Of a stretch of 64,000 nucleotides of DNA, positions 38,601 to 51,194 are shown piece after piece. The DNA lies in contig NC_051104.1 in assembly GCF_901709675.1 (NCBI RefSeq), forward strand, positions 437,001 to 501,000. The letters run 5' to 3'. The notes beneath the pieces were generated by a model that ran no database searches, was not told where the DNA came from, and saw nothing but the letters and a program-made list of their open reading frames with translations. The position numbers and the translations under genes were made by a program. The stretch is from Syngnathus acus (taxonomy: Eukaryota; Chordata; Actinopteri; Syngnathiformes; Syngnathidae). Positions within the stretch are counted from its first letter, which is position 1, and every line of letters begins with the position of its first letter.

Positions 38601-40650
38601 ATAATGTTTACATGCTTTGTGCCTGCTACGGCTAAATCAATTTTGCATCTAGACATTAATCGGTTAATCAATCGCATGCGGGCAGGAAGTCGATGCGCTA
38701 GTTGTAAAAAAAAAAAAAAAGATGTTTCGGTTGTTATGTGAGCAACATGAAAACATATTCCCCCAAAATGTGATGGTAATTAGCCACGGCGCCATTTTGC
38801 AGTCATTTCATTTGTAAGCGTAAAGATGCCTTTAGGTTTTGATGCCCTGAGTGCGGTCGTTCTTTTTGATGGTCTATTAAGCAATCAATAATATTGTGTC
38901 AGAGGGAAGTCTATAGCGCATCACGTCCTATGAATAAAACATCCAGCAAATGTCCTGGGAGAGACAATCCAGCATGCATTAGCGCAGACAGCCCAGTCCA
39001 AAAAAACAACCCCGAAAAAAAAATACTCTGGCAGCGTGTCGGGGCCTTAAAGCCAAAAGCACAAAGTGGAGAAAACACGTAGAGTTTGCGGCGAGCAGAG
39101 CGGGCGACTCGGACATAGTGCTTGTTTGTTAGCCCATGAATGGGAGCTTTGTGCATTTCTGCTCTCCAAGGAATGGCGACAACGGCAAGTCGGACGATTT
39201 ATGAGTCGCGCCTGACTCCGAGGCCAGCCGCGATATCTGGACTTGGCCGCTGCGGAACTACAGGCGGAATTGCTGTTTGGGCTAGCATAGATATTTTCAT
39301 CTCCACTTTTGCTGTCCATCTTTCATGTTTTGATACTCATGGCGAATCTTATTTCTTCTGTCTGAGTGCTCGACTCCCAAAGTCAAGCAGGATGAAGTCC
39401 GCATTGAAACACAATGCCATGGCCCTCCCTCCATCACAGTCACGTCTGGAGCTACAGGTGACCAGCTGTCCGCCTGTGTTGCACTTTCCTCCGGGACAGC
39501 TGCAGCCATCAATCACGCCCTCCCTCCTCCTCCATTCCACTATCCTTGAAACGAGTCGTGTCCGTCTGGCCGCTCTGACCGCAATAACATCAGGCTGCCT
39601 CATCTGGTCCAACGTCACTCCTCCAGGCAGTGGCGGGGGCTGTTCTCGACTTCTACCTACCGACACAGATGTCATGAATTTTAAGCTTTAATGAGGCGGC
39701 TACACGATGTTGGAAACCTCTGAACAAGGCAAAGAAAAAACAGAAAAACAAAGCTCATGCAGAAGACTTTTCACACAACTGTTTTGTGTAATTATGACTT
39801 TTTACTACCAGGATAGTAACAAAGCCTTTTGGGAAATGCCCTTGCTGGTGTGAAACTGGAGAGATTTTCAAATTTCACCTGTTTTCTTCCACTTGAGCGC
39901 GCCAGCACTCACATTAGGAAGAGTTTTACGAGGCCGTAAAATGATAACACGACCGCGGCGTGACGCGTGCGTTCAATAGCTGCAGATGGAAAGCATTGAA
40001 GACCATTATTGTGTTCCTCGGAGGGGGCTGGAGGTCGTCCTCCGCCGTGAACTCTTTGGTACACTTTTTAAAAGAGAAGGGGCTCTTAACATATGCGAGC
40101 TTGTCTCGGTTGCAGCCCATCCCCCTCCCCTGTCAACATCCAGCCAGCCGACGCACAATTTCTTTTCTCAGAAATGCTATAAGGAAAGTTCAGTCAGTGT
40201 GTTCCCTGGAACGTCTTCCTTGTTAATCAGAAAGAAAGAGAAAAAAAAAAAGGAGGCGCTGACAGCCACGACAGGCAACTTCAGAGGCCAACATGAAACG
40301 GGACTCGAATTCTGTACTCCGTATTTATCTGAGGAGGGCTTGGCCAAAGACACCTCAATAAACAAACCAATGTGGAGAACTCACAGCGGGGATGCGAGTA
40401 GCCAAACAACATTGCTGCACATGTGTCGCTATAATTAGCCTTGAAAGCGGAAGCGATAATCCCAATGTCTGGATGCTCTGTGAGACAGAGAGCTAATTGT
40501 TAATATTTTCAAGTGATGACTACGAGTTTTCATGCGTGGCTCATTGTTGTGTCTTTGGGAGTGGACCGTGAGTCGGTCGGGGAAACTGCATGGGTGGAGT
40601 CTACCTCAGACACGAGCACATCACTTCACATTCATCATTTAACGTGGAAT
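35688..40650. other. Intergenic sequence, no gene recognised
   Basis: About 5 kb without supported genes. ORFs at 36647-37144 (minus) and 39140-39691 (+) are uninterrupted but show low-complexity or unrecognised translations and no splice context. An (A)15 run lies at about 38707. Stretches around 38390-38660 and 39880-40160 are low in repeats. Confidence 0.45.
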
Positions 40651-40787
40651 ATTTATTTTTTGTGTTGTTTACTTGTATGTATATTGTCTTGTCACCGTGG
40701 GATAGTGGGAACGTAATTTCGATCTCTTTGTGTGTCTTGGCATGTGAAGAAATTGACAATAAAGCAGACTTTGACTTTGACTTTGAA
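40651..40787 (+). mobile_element. 5'-truncated LINE tail
   Basis: These about 137 bp match the last part of the LINE at 16319-19405: TGTGTTGTTTACTTGTATGT, then CCGTGGGATAGTGGGAACGT, then AATAAAGCAGACTTTGACTT repeats. An 11-bp segment present in the longer copy (around CGTGTACTATG) is absent. This is a typical abortive target-primed insertion. Confidence 0.88.
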
Positions 40788-40837
40788 TAAAAATTGTAGA
40801 ACTGGTTGACTAGATATACTGAATCAAGATCTTCCAT

Positions 40838-40905
40838 TGGCCATCTCAGTCCCCAGACCTCAACCCAATTGAAAATTTTTTGAGTGACCTAAGAGGGCAA
40901 AAAAA
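40838..40905 (+). pseudogene. Tc1-like transposase fragment
   Basis: It translates as WPSQSPDLNPIENFLSDL, the segment around the third catalytic acidic residue (the Glu of DLNPIE) in Tc1-type DD34E transposases. Nothing else of that element is recognisable around it. It differs from the Tc1 copy at 41188-42700, which reads DLNPKED here, and so comes from a separate family. Confidence 0.6.
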
Positions 40906-41187
40906 AAAACAGGCTGTAATGTGCAGGCCAGGCCAGTAGTTGGCGATAGCGTTTTGTAGCGAAACATAGCTAACCACTCATTCACAAAAGATTTTTTTTT
41001 TTAATTCTATAGAATTTCTAGTCCTTCAGTAATGCCACGCGTCACGTTAACAAGGTTTGTACTTTATTGATCCCTAAGGACATTCTGGAAATGAGTCCTG
41101 GACACTTTTTGCTGGAGAAGCATCACGAGCACATATGCTAACATTGCTGCATGTTGGCATATTTCAGGCTAGTCAAGTTTATTTGTA

Positions 41188-42700
41188 CACTGCTCAAAAA
41201 AATTAAAGGAACATTTTTTTATCAGGGTATGGCATGAATTCAATTACACTTTTCTGATAAGGTTTTGGTCAGGTACGCGGCAGAGGGGGTTGTTAATCAG
41301 TTTCAGCTGCATTGGTGTTGATGGAATTAACAACAGGTGCACTAGAGGGGCAACAACGAGATGGTCCCCAAAACAGGACTGGTTTTGCAGGTGGAGGCCA
41401 TTTCAAGTTCTTCCCTCTTGATCTTTTTTAACTGGTTTTCCACAAGTGTTGGCTTTAGCTAGAGTCATTATCACGACTAGGAGCATGAGGCGATTTCTTA
41501 ACCCTCCTGAAGTTGAGCAGATTGTCCAACTCCTCCAGGATGGCACATCCATGCGTCCTATTGCAAGAAGATTTGATGGTCTCCCAGTACAATCTCCAGA
41601 GCATGTAGGAGATTTCAGGAGGCAGGCAGTTACTCTAGGAGAGCTGAACAGGGCCGTAGATGGTCCTCATCCCATCAGCAGGACCGATATCTGCTGCTTT
41701 GTGCAAGGAGAAACAGGTTGAGCACTGCCCGAGCCCTACAGAATGACCTCCAGCAGGCTACTGGTGTGAATGTCTCTGTCCAAACAGTCAGACACAGACT
41801 TCACGAGGGTGGCCTCAGGGCACGACGTCCTGTAGTGTACCCTGTGCTCACTGCTCAGCACCGTGGAGCTCGATTGGCATTTGCCATAGAACACCAGAAT
41901 TGGCAAGTCCGCCACTGGCGCCCTGTGCTTTTCACAGATGAGAGCGGGTTTACCCTGAGCACCTGTGATAGACGTGAAAGGTTCTGGAGAAGCCAAGGAG
42001 AGCGCTATACTGCCTGCAACATTATTCAGCATGACCGGTTCGGTGTTGGGTCAGTAATGGTCTGGGGAGGCATTTCCATGGAGGGACGAACAGACCCATG
42101 GTCAGACCCTACGCTGGTGCAGTAGGTCCTGGGTTCCTCCTGATCCACGACAATGCCCGGCCTCATGTGGCAGGAGTATGCAGACAGTATCTGGAGGATG
42201 AAGGAATTGACACAATTGAATGGCCCTCACGATCACCTGATCTAAACCCGAAAGAAGACCTCTGGAACATAATGTTTCAGTCCATCAGACGCCGCCAGGT
42301 TGCTCCTCAGATGTTACAGGAGCTCACTGATGCCCTGATCTGGGAGGACATCCCACAAGACACCATCTGTCGTCTCATTAGGAGCATGCCGCGACGTTGT
42401 CAAGCATGCATACAAGCACGTGGGGGCCCCACAAGATATTGAAAATAATTTTGAGTTGCAGAAATTGAATTGAGGCAAAATGGACGAGCCTGCCACATCA
42501 TTTTTTCACTTTGATTTTTGGGGTGTCTATATACTGAGCCCTCTGTAGGCTGAAAACTTTTATTTCCATCAAAAGATGTGGCATCTTTTTGTTCCTGAGA
42601 CATTAAACTGTCCATATCAGTATAGATATCCAACATTTTTGTTGTCACCATTGAAATCTGATGTATTTTCAAAGTGTTCCTTTAATTTTTTTGAGCAGTG
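41188..42700 (+). mobile_element. Tc1-like transposon with complete termini
   Basis: It is bounded by CACTGCTCAAAAAAATTAAA on the left and the exact inverted copy TTTAATTTTTTTGAGCAGTG on the right, with TA duplicated at 41186-41187 and 42701-42702. The terminal repeats are about 26 bp. At 1513 bp it is close to a full-length Tc1 element. It sits inside an older dispersed repeat (AAGTTTATTTGTATAATGTC once the insertion is removed). Confidence 0.95.
41446..42442 (+). pseudogene. Tc1-like DD34E transposase, broken into three frames
   Basis: The N-terminal helix-turn-helix part is open at 41446-41721 ([20 protein letters not shown]). The next frame, 41718-42125, holds the [20 protein letters not shown] block and the first catalytic Asp in LFTDESGF. 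The third, 42098-42442, holds the second Asp in LIHDNARPHVAG and the Glu in SPDLNPKEDLW. The NPIEH form expected there is changed to NPKED. A segment of roughly 25 codons between GGISMEGRT and [12 protein letters not shown] is missing and shifts the frame. All three catalytic acids survive, but the enzyme is not expressible as one chain. Confidence 0.9.
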
Positions 42701-42702
42701 TA

Positions 42703-44200
42703 TAATGTCTTAAAGGGCTTCACATGGCCAAAGTACAATCCCTAGAATTTACCCAAAACTTTCCACGGTATGTTCTGAATGAATTTTGAGGGGAAGGGGC
42801 TGTTGGGAACACCTCAAATTGTCACCAGGATTTTCACACAAGCTCACATCATTTAGTTTTAGGAAACGCTAATGGGATACTTCAAGCTGTCACTCATCTG
42901 GATGTGCTTAGCTGGTCTCCCGTGGAGGCCGGGAGGGGGCGATTCTGCTTCGGGGTCATAATTGAGGCCCTGAAACTCATCAAGTGTGAGAAAAGCCCCC
43001 GCCTCTCCTTTGCAGCAAGACAATTAACATAACTCCATGTACACAGGTCTCAGGAGCCGAGCACCTGTGTTGACTTTGGCGGAACCCGTTGCCGCCACCG
43101 CCACTGCATTCAGGGCCAACTGGGAATGAAAGCAAAGTCGCTAGGGTGTAAGAAGGGAAGGGTGTGGATGTGGGTGTTTGTGTGTGGAGAACAGTCCTAC
43201 CCGCATTCCATTCAATGACTCAGAACGTTAAATAAACTCGGGCAGGTAAAAACAAAAAGCGACTTGGGTGCACTTGGAATTAATTGCAGTTTGTATGTAA
43301 TTCAATTTGATGCTTTTAGTTGCAAAATCTCATCATGGTCTTATTCATTTGAAAAAAAATTACAATCAACAGAAGCACTCTCTTCTTCATACCAAAGTAG
43401 CTGACTGTCGGTGTATTTGTTACAGTAGAAAGGAGTTGAGTCACACGTTATTGCAAAACGCCTTACGTCACTCTTCACAAGTGACGTAACTCAACACTTC
43501 CAGCATTGCACTGAAATCAAGTCCGGAACAGAACAAAAAAAAATATTGTTCAACAGTTAAGTGCTCAGAAGAAAATAGTTGTTTTAATGATGGACAAAAG
43601 TTGTAATTGTAAGAGGAAAAAAATCATGACAAATTTTATCATCATAGAATAGTGTAATTTTATTTTATTTTTTTAGAAAACTGGTAATCATTCAACAATT
43701 CAGTTTTTCCAAGCAAAAAGTTGTGATTGGAGAAGTCATATTCTTTTGGTAAAAACTTTAGTTCAGACAATACTTTTTGAGAAAAACTTTTGAGACCGTT
43801 TTATTTTTTTCGTAAAAAGACAGTAAAATAGGTGTTATTTTTTCGAGAAATATAGTAGGAAACGTAAATAGGTCATATTTTTTAATAAGAAAAGTTGTAA
43901 TTGCACAACAAAGTGCTATTGTTTCCAAGAAAACAGTTTGTACAAGTGACATTTTTCAGAACTAGTTGTATTTTGTTTGTTGTAATATTGCAGTAGTCGT
44001 ATGTTTTAAAAAGATTACCGTACACAGTGATACTCTTCACCTTTAAAAAAAAAAAAAAAAAAAAAAGTTAGTTAGTTAGTTAGTTTTCCACCTCACTCGA
44101 TGATGTCAAGCCTTCTGTTCCCCCCTGCAAGCTGCTACGCGTAACACAGTCACGCAGCAGGAGGAAGAGAAAAGGCGGAGGCAGGAAGCGGCGTGGGCCG
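42703..44200. other. Intergenic sequence upstream of csrnp1
   Basis: No gene is supported. From about 43510 to 44020 the sequence is a degenerate AT-rich repeat in which AGAAAA and AAAGTTGTAATTG-like motifs recur at irregular spacing. This looks like a decayed minisatellite. A poly(A) run and four TTAG units follow at about 44044-44084. Confidence 0.5.
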
Positions 44201-44264
44201 CCTCCTCTGCTGTGTGTCACGGCCTGCGTCACAGCCACACGCCGGGAGGGAGTTTTCCACTGAC

Positions 44265-44525
<261 letters not shown>

Positions 44526-44528
<3 letters not shown>

Positions 44529-44746
44529 ACCGAACTAGTCGCCGCTGTGCTCCAGAATAGGACGCGCTCGAGCCGCACCAAGGCAGACAATAGCCGCGGA
44601 ACCGACCGGGTGAACATCTTCGTGTCTGTGGGGAGAATCGGACAGTCAACCATCCACGATCCGCTTTATGGTTTCTCACGAAGAATCCATTCGGATTAAT
44701 CCCATCATTTGCCACTCATGCTGATCGGACAGTCAGACACTTGCTG
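44526..44746 (+). promoter_or_regulatory. csrnp1: Probable non-coding first exon of csrnp1
   Basis: Immediately after the GA tract is a CpG-containing stretch without poly-purine character, ending CAGACACTTGCTG at 44746. A strong donor GTGAGTAGTG follows at 44747. The coding exon at 51177 begins with an acceptor and only 18 nt of 5'UTR, so at least one upstream exon is required, and this is the best donor-bearing GC-rich candidate I see. Upstream, 44150-44260 is GC-rich with a TGCGTCA element and a GCGTGGGC box at about 44188. The transcription start is unknown, and part of the GA tract may be transcribed. The link to csrnp1 is inference from distance and strand. Confidence 0.45.
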
Positions 44747-45232
44747 GTGAGTAGTGCTTTCATTGTACTGGATGTAACGTGCGTGCTTTAACGTGCGCAA
44801 ATATGTCACGTGTGGATTTTTTTTTCTTTTTGTTAGTCAGTAGGATAAAAGGGGTGAGTTTTTATTTTAACATCAGAGGTGCATCAAATCCAAACTCAAT
44901 CTGTGAGATGATTGCATGTTTTAATAATCGGACTACTATAAATTATGCGTTATTTTTGCCCACGCGCAAGGCACTAAAGCTGACACCGGCGCTGTTACCT
45001 GCACACGACCCACGGCGGCCCCGCGTGATTCCTGCCATTTAAAAAAGGAATTAAAAAAAAAAAAAAAAAAACCCACACTTAGCTTTCCTCCTTTTCATTA
45101 TTCCCCCACCTTCCACTATTCTGCTTTATCGGCACCATTGTTTGATTTTATAGCCCCGTTTTATTTAACGTGAAATCCCACGCGCGTTTTGGTTTCTTAA
45201 ATTGTGGATTCTGCCTTAGTTTGTAGCCTCAT

Positions 45233-45294
45233 AGTGTGTGTGTGTGTGTGTGCGCGCGCGCGCGCGTGTGTGTGTGTGCGCGCGTGTGTGTGTG
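45233..45294. repeat. (TG)n/(CG)n microsatellite in csrnp1 intron 1
   Basis: Alternating purine-pyrimidine run of TG and CG units, a sequence type able to form Z-DNA. Confidence 0.9.
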
Positions 45295-47247
45295 GAGACT
45301 GGAGAGGACTTTTAAAAGCGTCTCTAGCGCGACCTCACCCGGATCATTTTTGGAAATCAGGCTTTCTGAAATGACACACACATGCATACACACGGGAGGA
45401 GAATGATCCTTTGTTTACTGACACAGCTTCCATTCCTTGTGCTTTTACTCCCACCACGCACACACACACACACACACTCCACTTTCTCCAGAATGCTCAG
45501 CAAGTAGCTCGTCCGGTCCAAGATGGGGAATTTGTTGCATTGTGACAATGCTTGCTGTGGTGTTCAAACTGTGGTACCCTCACCACTGCTGGTCCCAGAG
45601 AACATTCCAAAAGTGGTCCATGAGATAGTCAGTAAGTGAGTTTTTAGACAATTATATACAGCAGGTGTTGGCTCAGCTCATCGCGTTTGTCATTATATTG
45701 GGATTATTTAAGCAAGGTACACACGTACAGATTGTTATTGATACCAATTTTTAAAATGTGAAGCATAGCACAGACAAGTGTCTCTTAAACATTAAGCAGG
45801 TTCAGGAAAAAAGTCCTCTTAACACACCCCACACCGCAGGATAATCGGTCAGGATAGTCTTTTCGAGAAATCTGATAACAGGGCTTTTACCTACTTTGAC
45901 CAAAAGGGGGCAGCAACGCGCACTCTGTGCGATTATCGGTATAGCTGGACTTTGATTTAAACTGCACTTGACTCAGGCAACAGTGCCTCTGTAGGTTGCA
46001 CTACACGTTGTCTATTTATGTTTGATTGAACACTGTCACGAATTCCTGACAAAAGATGAATTCCGCCTGGCAACCATCTCGATGAGCACACGCTTGCGTT
46101 GAGTGATTGCAGTAGCAGCGTTGGGTTCAAGCGAGGTTGCCTTGCTTCATTTCGCTCACGCAGGATGCCCCCCTCTCTTTTGTGCTTTGGAGACGGGAGG
46201 GGAGGGGAAGGGGGCCGGCTGAAAGGAATCTCCGCAGCACCCCCCCTTGCCCACCCACCCCCAACTCAGCAACTTGCTTCCATCTGCTTCGTCCCATTTA
46301 GGCTCAACTTCTCCTCAAATCGATTTTTTACATGTAAATCTCAATTAATTTAGTTTGATTTGTAAAATGGAATTTCTCATGGTTTGACATTTGTCCTTCT
46401 GGGCAGTAGGTGGCACTACGGTGTCATTTTGACACATCAGCAAATCCTCACCTGTGTCTTGAAATTTTGTATATCAAAAATACGACAGGTATCGGAACTT
46501 GGTATCGGTGAATTCTCCCACTGGTATTGGTTTGAAAAAGTGTGGTACATCCCTAATATTGAAGTTCGAAAGTTTGACTGGGTTGACAAATGATGAATCA
46601 GAACTGTCTCCCGACTTAAAGGCAGCATGTGAGCTGCACGTGCTGTTAATTCCCCAGTGAGGTGTGTCCCGCATGCGCCCTCGCCCGGTACCGCGTCGGA
46701 CTTTCCGAGACCGGGGAAGAAGCAAAAAAAGCCCACATCTGTGTTCGATTGAGTTCCTTTACAGCGAGAGCGGCGCCGCTGCCAGAGATGGAATTCCTGC
46801 GGCTTTGGAGACATGACATTATTTATTTGCTTTGTGCTGTGCTCCCGCCCTTTTCCCAGTACCTCTCCTTTTTGGAAAGCGGTGCCACGGGTCGAGGCAG
46901 GGGAACAGAATGTTTCTCTGGCGGGCCTCGGTGGGAATGACACCAGAGCAAAAACTTTGAAATGATATTGGTCACACTTCATTGTAGTAGCCCCGCCCTC
47001 CCCTTTGCTATGGGGGGGGGGTCTGCTGTAAGTAATTTACACCATCCATAAGAATCGTCATAATTGCCGATATTGCTAGTTTTATCGCCGATGTTGTCGC
47101 TAAGCGGACTTGATTTTATCGCTGGGTAAGAAGAGTCTGAGGAATTTGGCCTCCCGTCATTTCGAAGAATTTGGCTGCCGTCTTTCCTTGTGACGAAGTG
47201 AGAGGTGCGGTGCCCCGGGGCCTTGAGTCCCAACCTGCCTTGACATG

Positions 47248-47302
47248 TTTACACACACACACACACGTCCCCCCCCCACCCCCACCCCCCCACACACACA
47301 CA
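47248..47302. repeat. (AC)n and poly-C microsatellites
   Basis: AC repeats flank C-rich segments here. Another (AC)n run lies at about 47430-47458. Confidence 0.85.
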
Positions 47303-47427
47303 CTCGGGCTCATCATTACTACATTTTATGAGCACTCACTCACTCAGACAGTAAGACAGACAGAGACTGTGCCGGGTTGTCAGTCTGCCATGTAAATGCT
47401 CTCTACCCGCTAAGATTAGTGCCCCCC

Positions 47428-47461
<34 letters not shown>

Positions 47462-48217
47462 TGCACACACTTTATCGTTATCAGCTACAAAAGGGCAGGA
47501 CAAGGCAGCACAAAGGGGGCAAAGTCAAACTGTCTTGTCGGTCCATCAGATCAATCGTGCTCCCGAATTAAACTTGGACGCGACGTAATTACCCTTCGGA
47601 GAGTTGCGGTGTATCGCTAACTTGCTTTAGCATTTTGTGATTGTCAGCCATGATAACAGAGGAAACAATTCTTAACACACGGCAGGATAATCCATCAGGA
47701 TGATCATTTGGAGACTTCCGTAGGTGTTGTTAATTTCGAGCAGCCGTAGCGACAAAGCGCGGCTAATGTCATCGGGTGGGGCTGACATGGCGCGCCTCCC
47801 GATTGGATCTGCGTTGTGCCTTTTAGTGACAAATCTCCCCCGAGCTGGGAGATTTATCTTCCCCCGAGTGTGCGCATCCCTTTTTATCCCGCCACTGATG
47901 GAATGACAGCGATGCATAATTCAGCGCGGGGAGACGCCGGCGTGCAGCGCTGCCACTCCAGGCACTGATTATCTTCAGGAGACCCCACCGTGTCCTGCCA
48001 CACTTGATTTTTATTTATTTTTTCATTATAAATAATAATAATTTTCTTATCATACTACAAATGAGCAATAGCAGCCTTGTTGTCTTCTTTTCTGGCAGAT
48101 CCACATTGACCACAAACTAGGATTAACCTCTCGCCATTGTTTCTGCCCGTTGAACAGGATTAGCAAATCAATGTGTCAGGTAGGCTGCAGTCAAGAGACA
48201 ATGACCCACTTCTGACA

Positions 48218-48270
48218 CCACCACCACCACCCCTCCTCCTCCTCCTCCTCCTCCTCCTCCTCCTCCTCCT
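48218..48270. repeat. (ACC)n then (CCT)n microsatellite
   Basis: Four to five ACC units are followed by about thirteen CTC/CCT units. The poly-Glu and Trp translations on the minus strand come from this repeat. Confidence 0.9.
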
Positions 48271-48579
48271 GTCTCCCTTCTGGCTCACTGCAGCTTTTAA
48301 TTAAAAAGACTTTGCTTAGCCGGCGCTCTGCTCTCCCTGGAGGACACCTCAAAGCATTGTTTTTTTTTGCCATTTTAGTTTGTTTCTCTCGATTAGGCAG
48401 AAGCTCGTATCGTGTGGTTAGCTTTTTTTGGTATCGAGGTGGTCTTTGTTTGTCGCAAGGTGATTCATTCAGCATGGGAAGCCCCCCGCATGGCTTGTCA
48501 GCCTCCCGCCCTTGACTATCTACTTTAGCATTGTCAGAGGGTCAACTGCCCTTTTTTGTTTCCCCCTTTTCCGTCTTGA

Positions 48580-48660
48580 TGCACTGTGGACTAATGGTTA
48601 GCGCGCCTCCCTCTCAAAGTTCTGGGTTTGAATCCCGGGCTTGCATGTTCTTCTCATAAT
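48580..48660 (+). repeat. tRNA-derived SINE head fragment (tentative)
   Basis: The segment has an A-box-like TGGACTAATGGTTAGCGC and, about 30 bp later, a B-box-like GGTTTGAATCCC, followed by GGGCTTGCATGTTCTTC. That is the arrangement of the tRNA-like head of fish SINEs. No complete tRNA cloverleaf or SINE tail is evident, so I do not call it a tRNA gene. Confidence 0.4.
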
Positions 48661-49519
48661 CACGTCAGGTTCATTGAAACGGCAGAATTTTGCATAGGCG
48701 TGAATCTAAATACCCGTGGATGCTCCCCAGCGCGGCGCCCCTACCCGCCAGGTGCAACACTGACACTTGCATAACACGCCCTGATAAGACACAGGCGGCA
48801 TGCAGGTCACACTCTTTTTGGAACTCACGGGGAGAATCTGGTTTAGCCGCCCGCTTACGCCAAGGTCGCTCGCAATCTGCCAGCCTCCCGACAGGCCTCT
48901 CGACAGGCCTCTCGACAGGCCCGGCTTGGCATTGGCTTTGTCTTAATAGCCGCCGCGCTGGAGAACTGACATTTAGGAAAAAAAAAAATTCTAGCTCCGC
49001 CACTGCACATATGTGCACTGCTTAAATGTTCCTATTCACATTGAGACTAAAATTTGCTCAAATTTAGTCAACATGCACATTTGGACATCAATAATAGCGG
49101 TATTTAAAGAAATGTATTTAAAAAGTAAAGAAATGGCCTTCCCTCATCAAGAGCTCTTTTTGTGCATGTTGTTGTTTTTTTTACCCGCCTGGGTATGTGC
49201 ATGTGTGCGCCTCTCAAAGGACTGATTGTTTTTATCGCTGAGGCAGCAGTCCATATCACGGGAGCGCTGAACGCACGCTCGCTCGCACGCACGGCGGGCA
49301 GGCTGGCGCAACGCAACATCTTCCAAGAGGAAGCGGACGTCTTTGTCTGCGAAGATGTCACGAGAATGCTCGATGGGGAAGGCCAAACTCGGGTGGCATT
49401 TCTTCTAATCGATGCTTTTTGATGGCATGTTTTTGAAGGGGTGAAGGGGTTGGCTCGTTGTTGACTTATGCAAATGGAGAATGATTGATTACTTCCTGTG
49501 GCTGACTGGCTGCAGGCAG

Positions 49520-50765
49520 TAGTGATGTGCATTCCCGTTCATGTAGGTGAATTGAATCTTTAGAATCAGTTCACTCAAAAGATTCGTTCAAACGAATCGT
49601 TCAACGAATCGTCCTCCCCCCCCCACACACACACACTGATCCGTTTTTTGTTTTTTTTACACAACATCCCGTGGAAACAACCCATACACATCAAACAATA
49701 CAACTCCCCCCCCCCCATTATTATTATTATACAATAATAATTATTATACAATAATAATTGGGGGGGGGGCAATTATTATTATACAATAATAATTGGGGGG
49801 GGGCAATTATTATTATTATACAATAATAATTGGATCGGGTAATTAACACATTTCTTTCTATAATACAACACCTACACACTGATCCGTTGGTAACAGTCAC
49901 TCACCCGGTCGTGAACGGGAAGTTGCGTCACTGACTCGTTCGTGAACGGGAAGTTACGTCACTGATTCGTAAAGTCCCGCCCCCATCTATCACTCGCTGC
50001 TGATTGGTCGTTCGCGAAGATTAACGAATGAGTGACAGACAGCTTTGCCGCTATGCCATTATAACAACCTAAAACACATAATACATATTGTCATATAAAG
50101 CAGTTAACTAAATGTCTGATTTTTGTTTTGATTGGCGAATATAAAATCAAGGAATAAAACACCAGACAAATTATAACATAAATGTTTATTAAAATAATAA
50201 TAATAATAAAAGTACATCTCAAACCAGCAATCTAATGTGAAACTGCAGTCGATATATTGGATAACAATATTTAGGCATATATATGCATACACGTTATTTA
50301 AAACCGACTATAAGTAAATCGTAAATCTACATTCTGGTTTACATAGTTCACGCTAGGAGACGCAACACGTTCACTGACTGATCCGGTGATGCATGGAAAG
50401 GCAGTTCACCCAATGACTCGTTCGCAAACAGGAAAGTCAGGATTCGTTCCCTCACTGATCCGTTCTCGCGATGAACTGGAAATGCGAATCACTCACTCAC
50501 TGATTCGTTCACTCACAGATTCGTCCGTTGGTGAACGGGAAATGCAATTCACGACTCGTTCGTGAACGGGAAGTTACGTCATTTTCTTTTTCCTTTTATT
50601 TTACGGCGAGGTGGCACCAGCTTCAATGGGCATTACCGACACCTACTGGTTGAAGTCATATGAACGGAAAAAAGAACGAATCACTTTAGGAAGTGATTCG
50701 TTCACTCTCGTTCACTGAAAGGATTCGTTATTTTGAACGACTCGTTCACACACGAGCCAACACTA
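49520..50765. mobile_element. hAT-type non-autonomous element in csrnp1 intron 1
   Basis: It is flanked by perfect 8-bp duplications GCAGGCAG at 49512-49519 and 50766-50773. The ends are TAGTGATGTGCATTCCCGTT and the inverted ACGAGCCAACACTA, with imperfect terminal repeats. Inside there are many copies of a TGAACGGGAAGTTACGTCAC / ACTGATTCGTTC motif, and a block at 49700-49835 with repeated AATAATTG and CAATTATTATTAT arms around poly-G or poly-C. At 1246 bp it is long for a MITE, yet I see no transposase frame. Confidence 0.9.
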
Positions 50766-51194
50766 GCAGGCAGCACTCGTGCACTCACATGGGCAAAGCA
50801 CGGGGCGACCACAGCGTATTGACAAATGTGTTCGGAGCTGAAGCTTTTTTTTCCTGCAACGTGGCTGAATTGTCCTCTTTGTTGGTTAGGGGAGAAATGA
50901 GTGTGTAATTGTATCGGGTCTGACATTAATTAATCGTTGCCATTATCATTAGCAACTTATGTCCATTAGCTTAATGCTAAAATGCAATGGGTAACTCCAT
51001 AAATAGGCTAGCGGCAATTAGCATGGCTATTACAGTCATTTTAAATCTTTTCTTTTAGCTTCAATACAGAAAAATGAAACCTACTGAGAGGCATTTTTAC
51101 TATTAGCTCAATTTTGTGGAAACATTTTGAAGCATGCAGCTTATACTTCTCCATTGACGCCATTTTGTGTCCACAGATCGTCCACGCAAGCGCC

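Noticed and set aside
39140-39691. 183-codon + strand frame
   Set aside because: The translation shows no recognisable domain and no splice partners. Overlapping frames on the other strand are equally open, so it is probably chance in GC-balanced sequence.
48580-48660. Possible tRNA gene
   Set aside because: A and B box-like motifs are present but no cloverleaf can be drawn. A SINE head fragment fits better.
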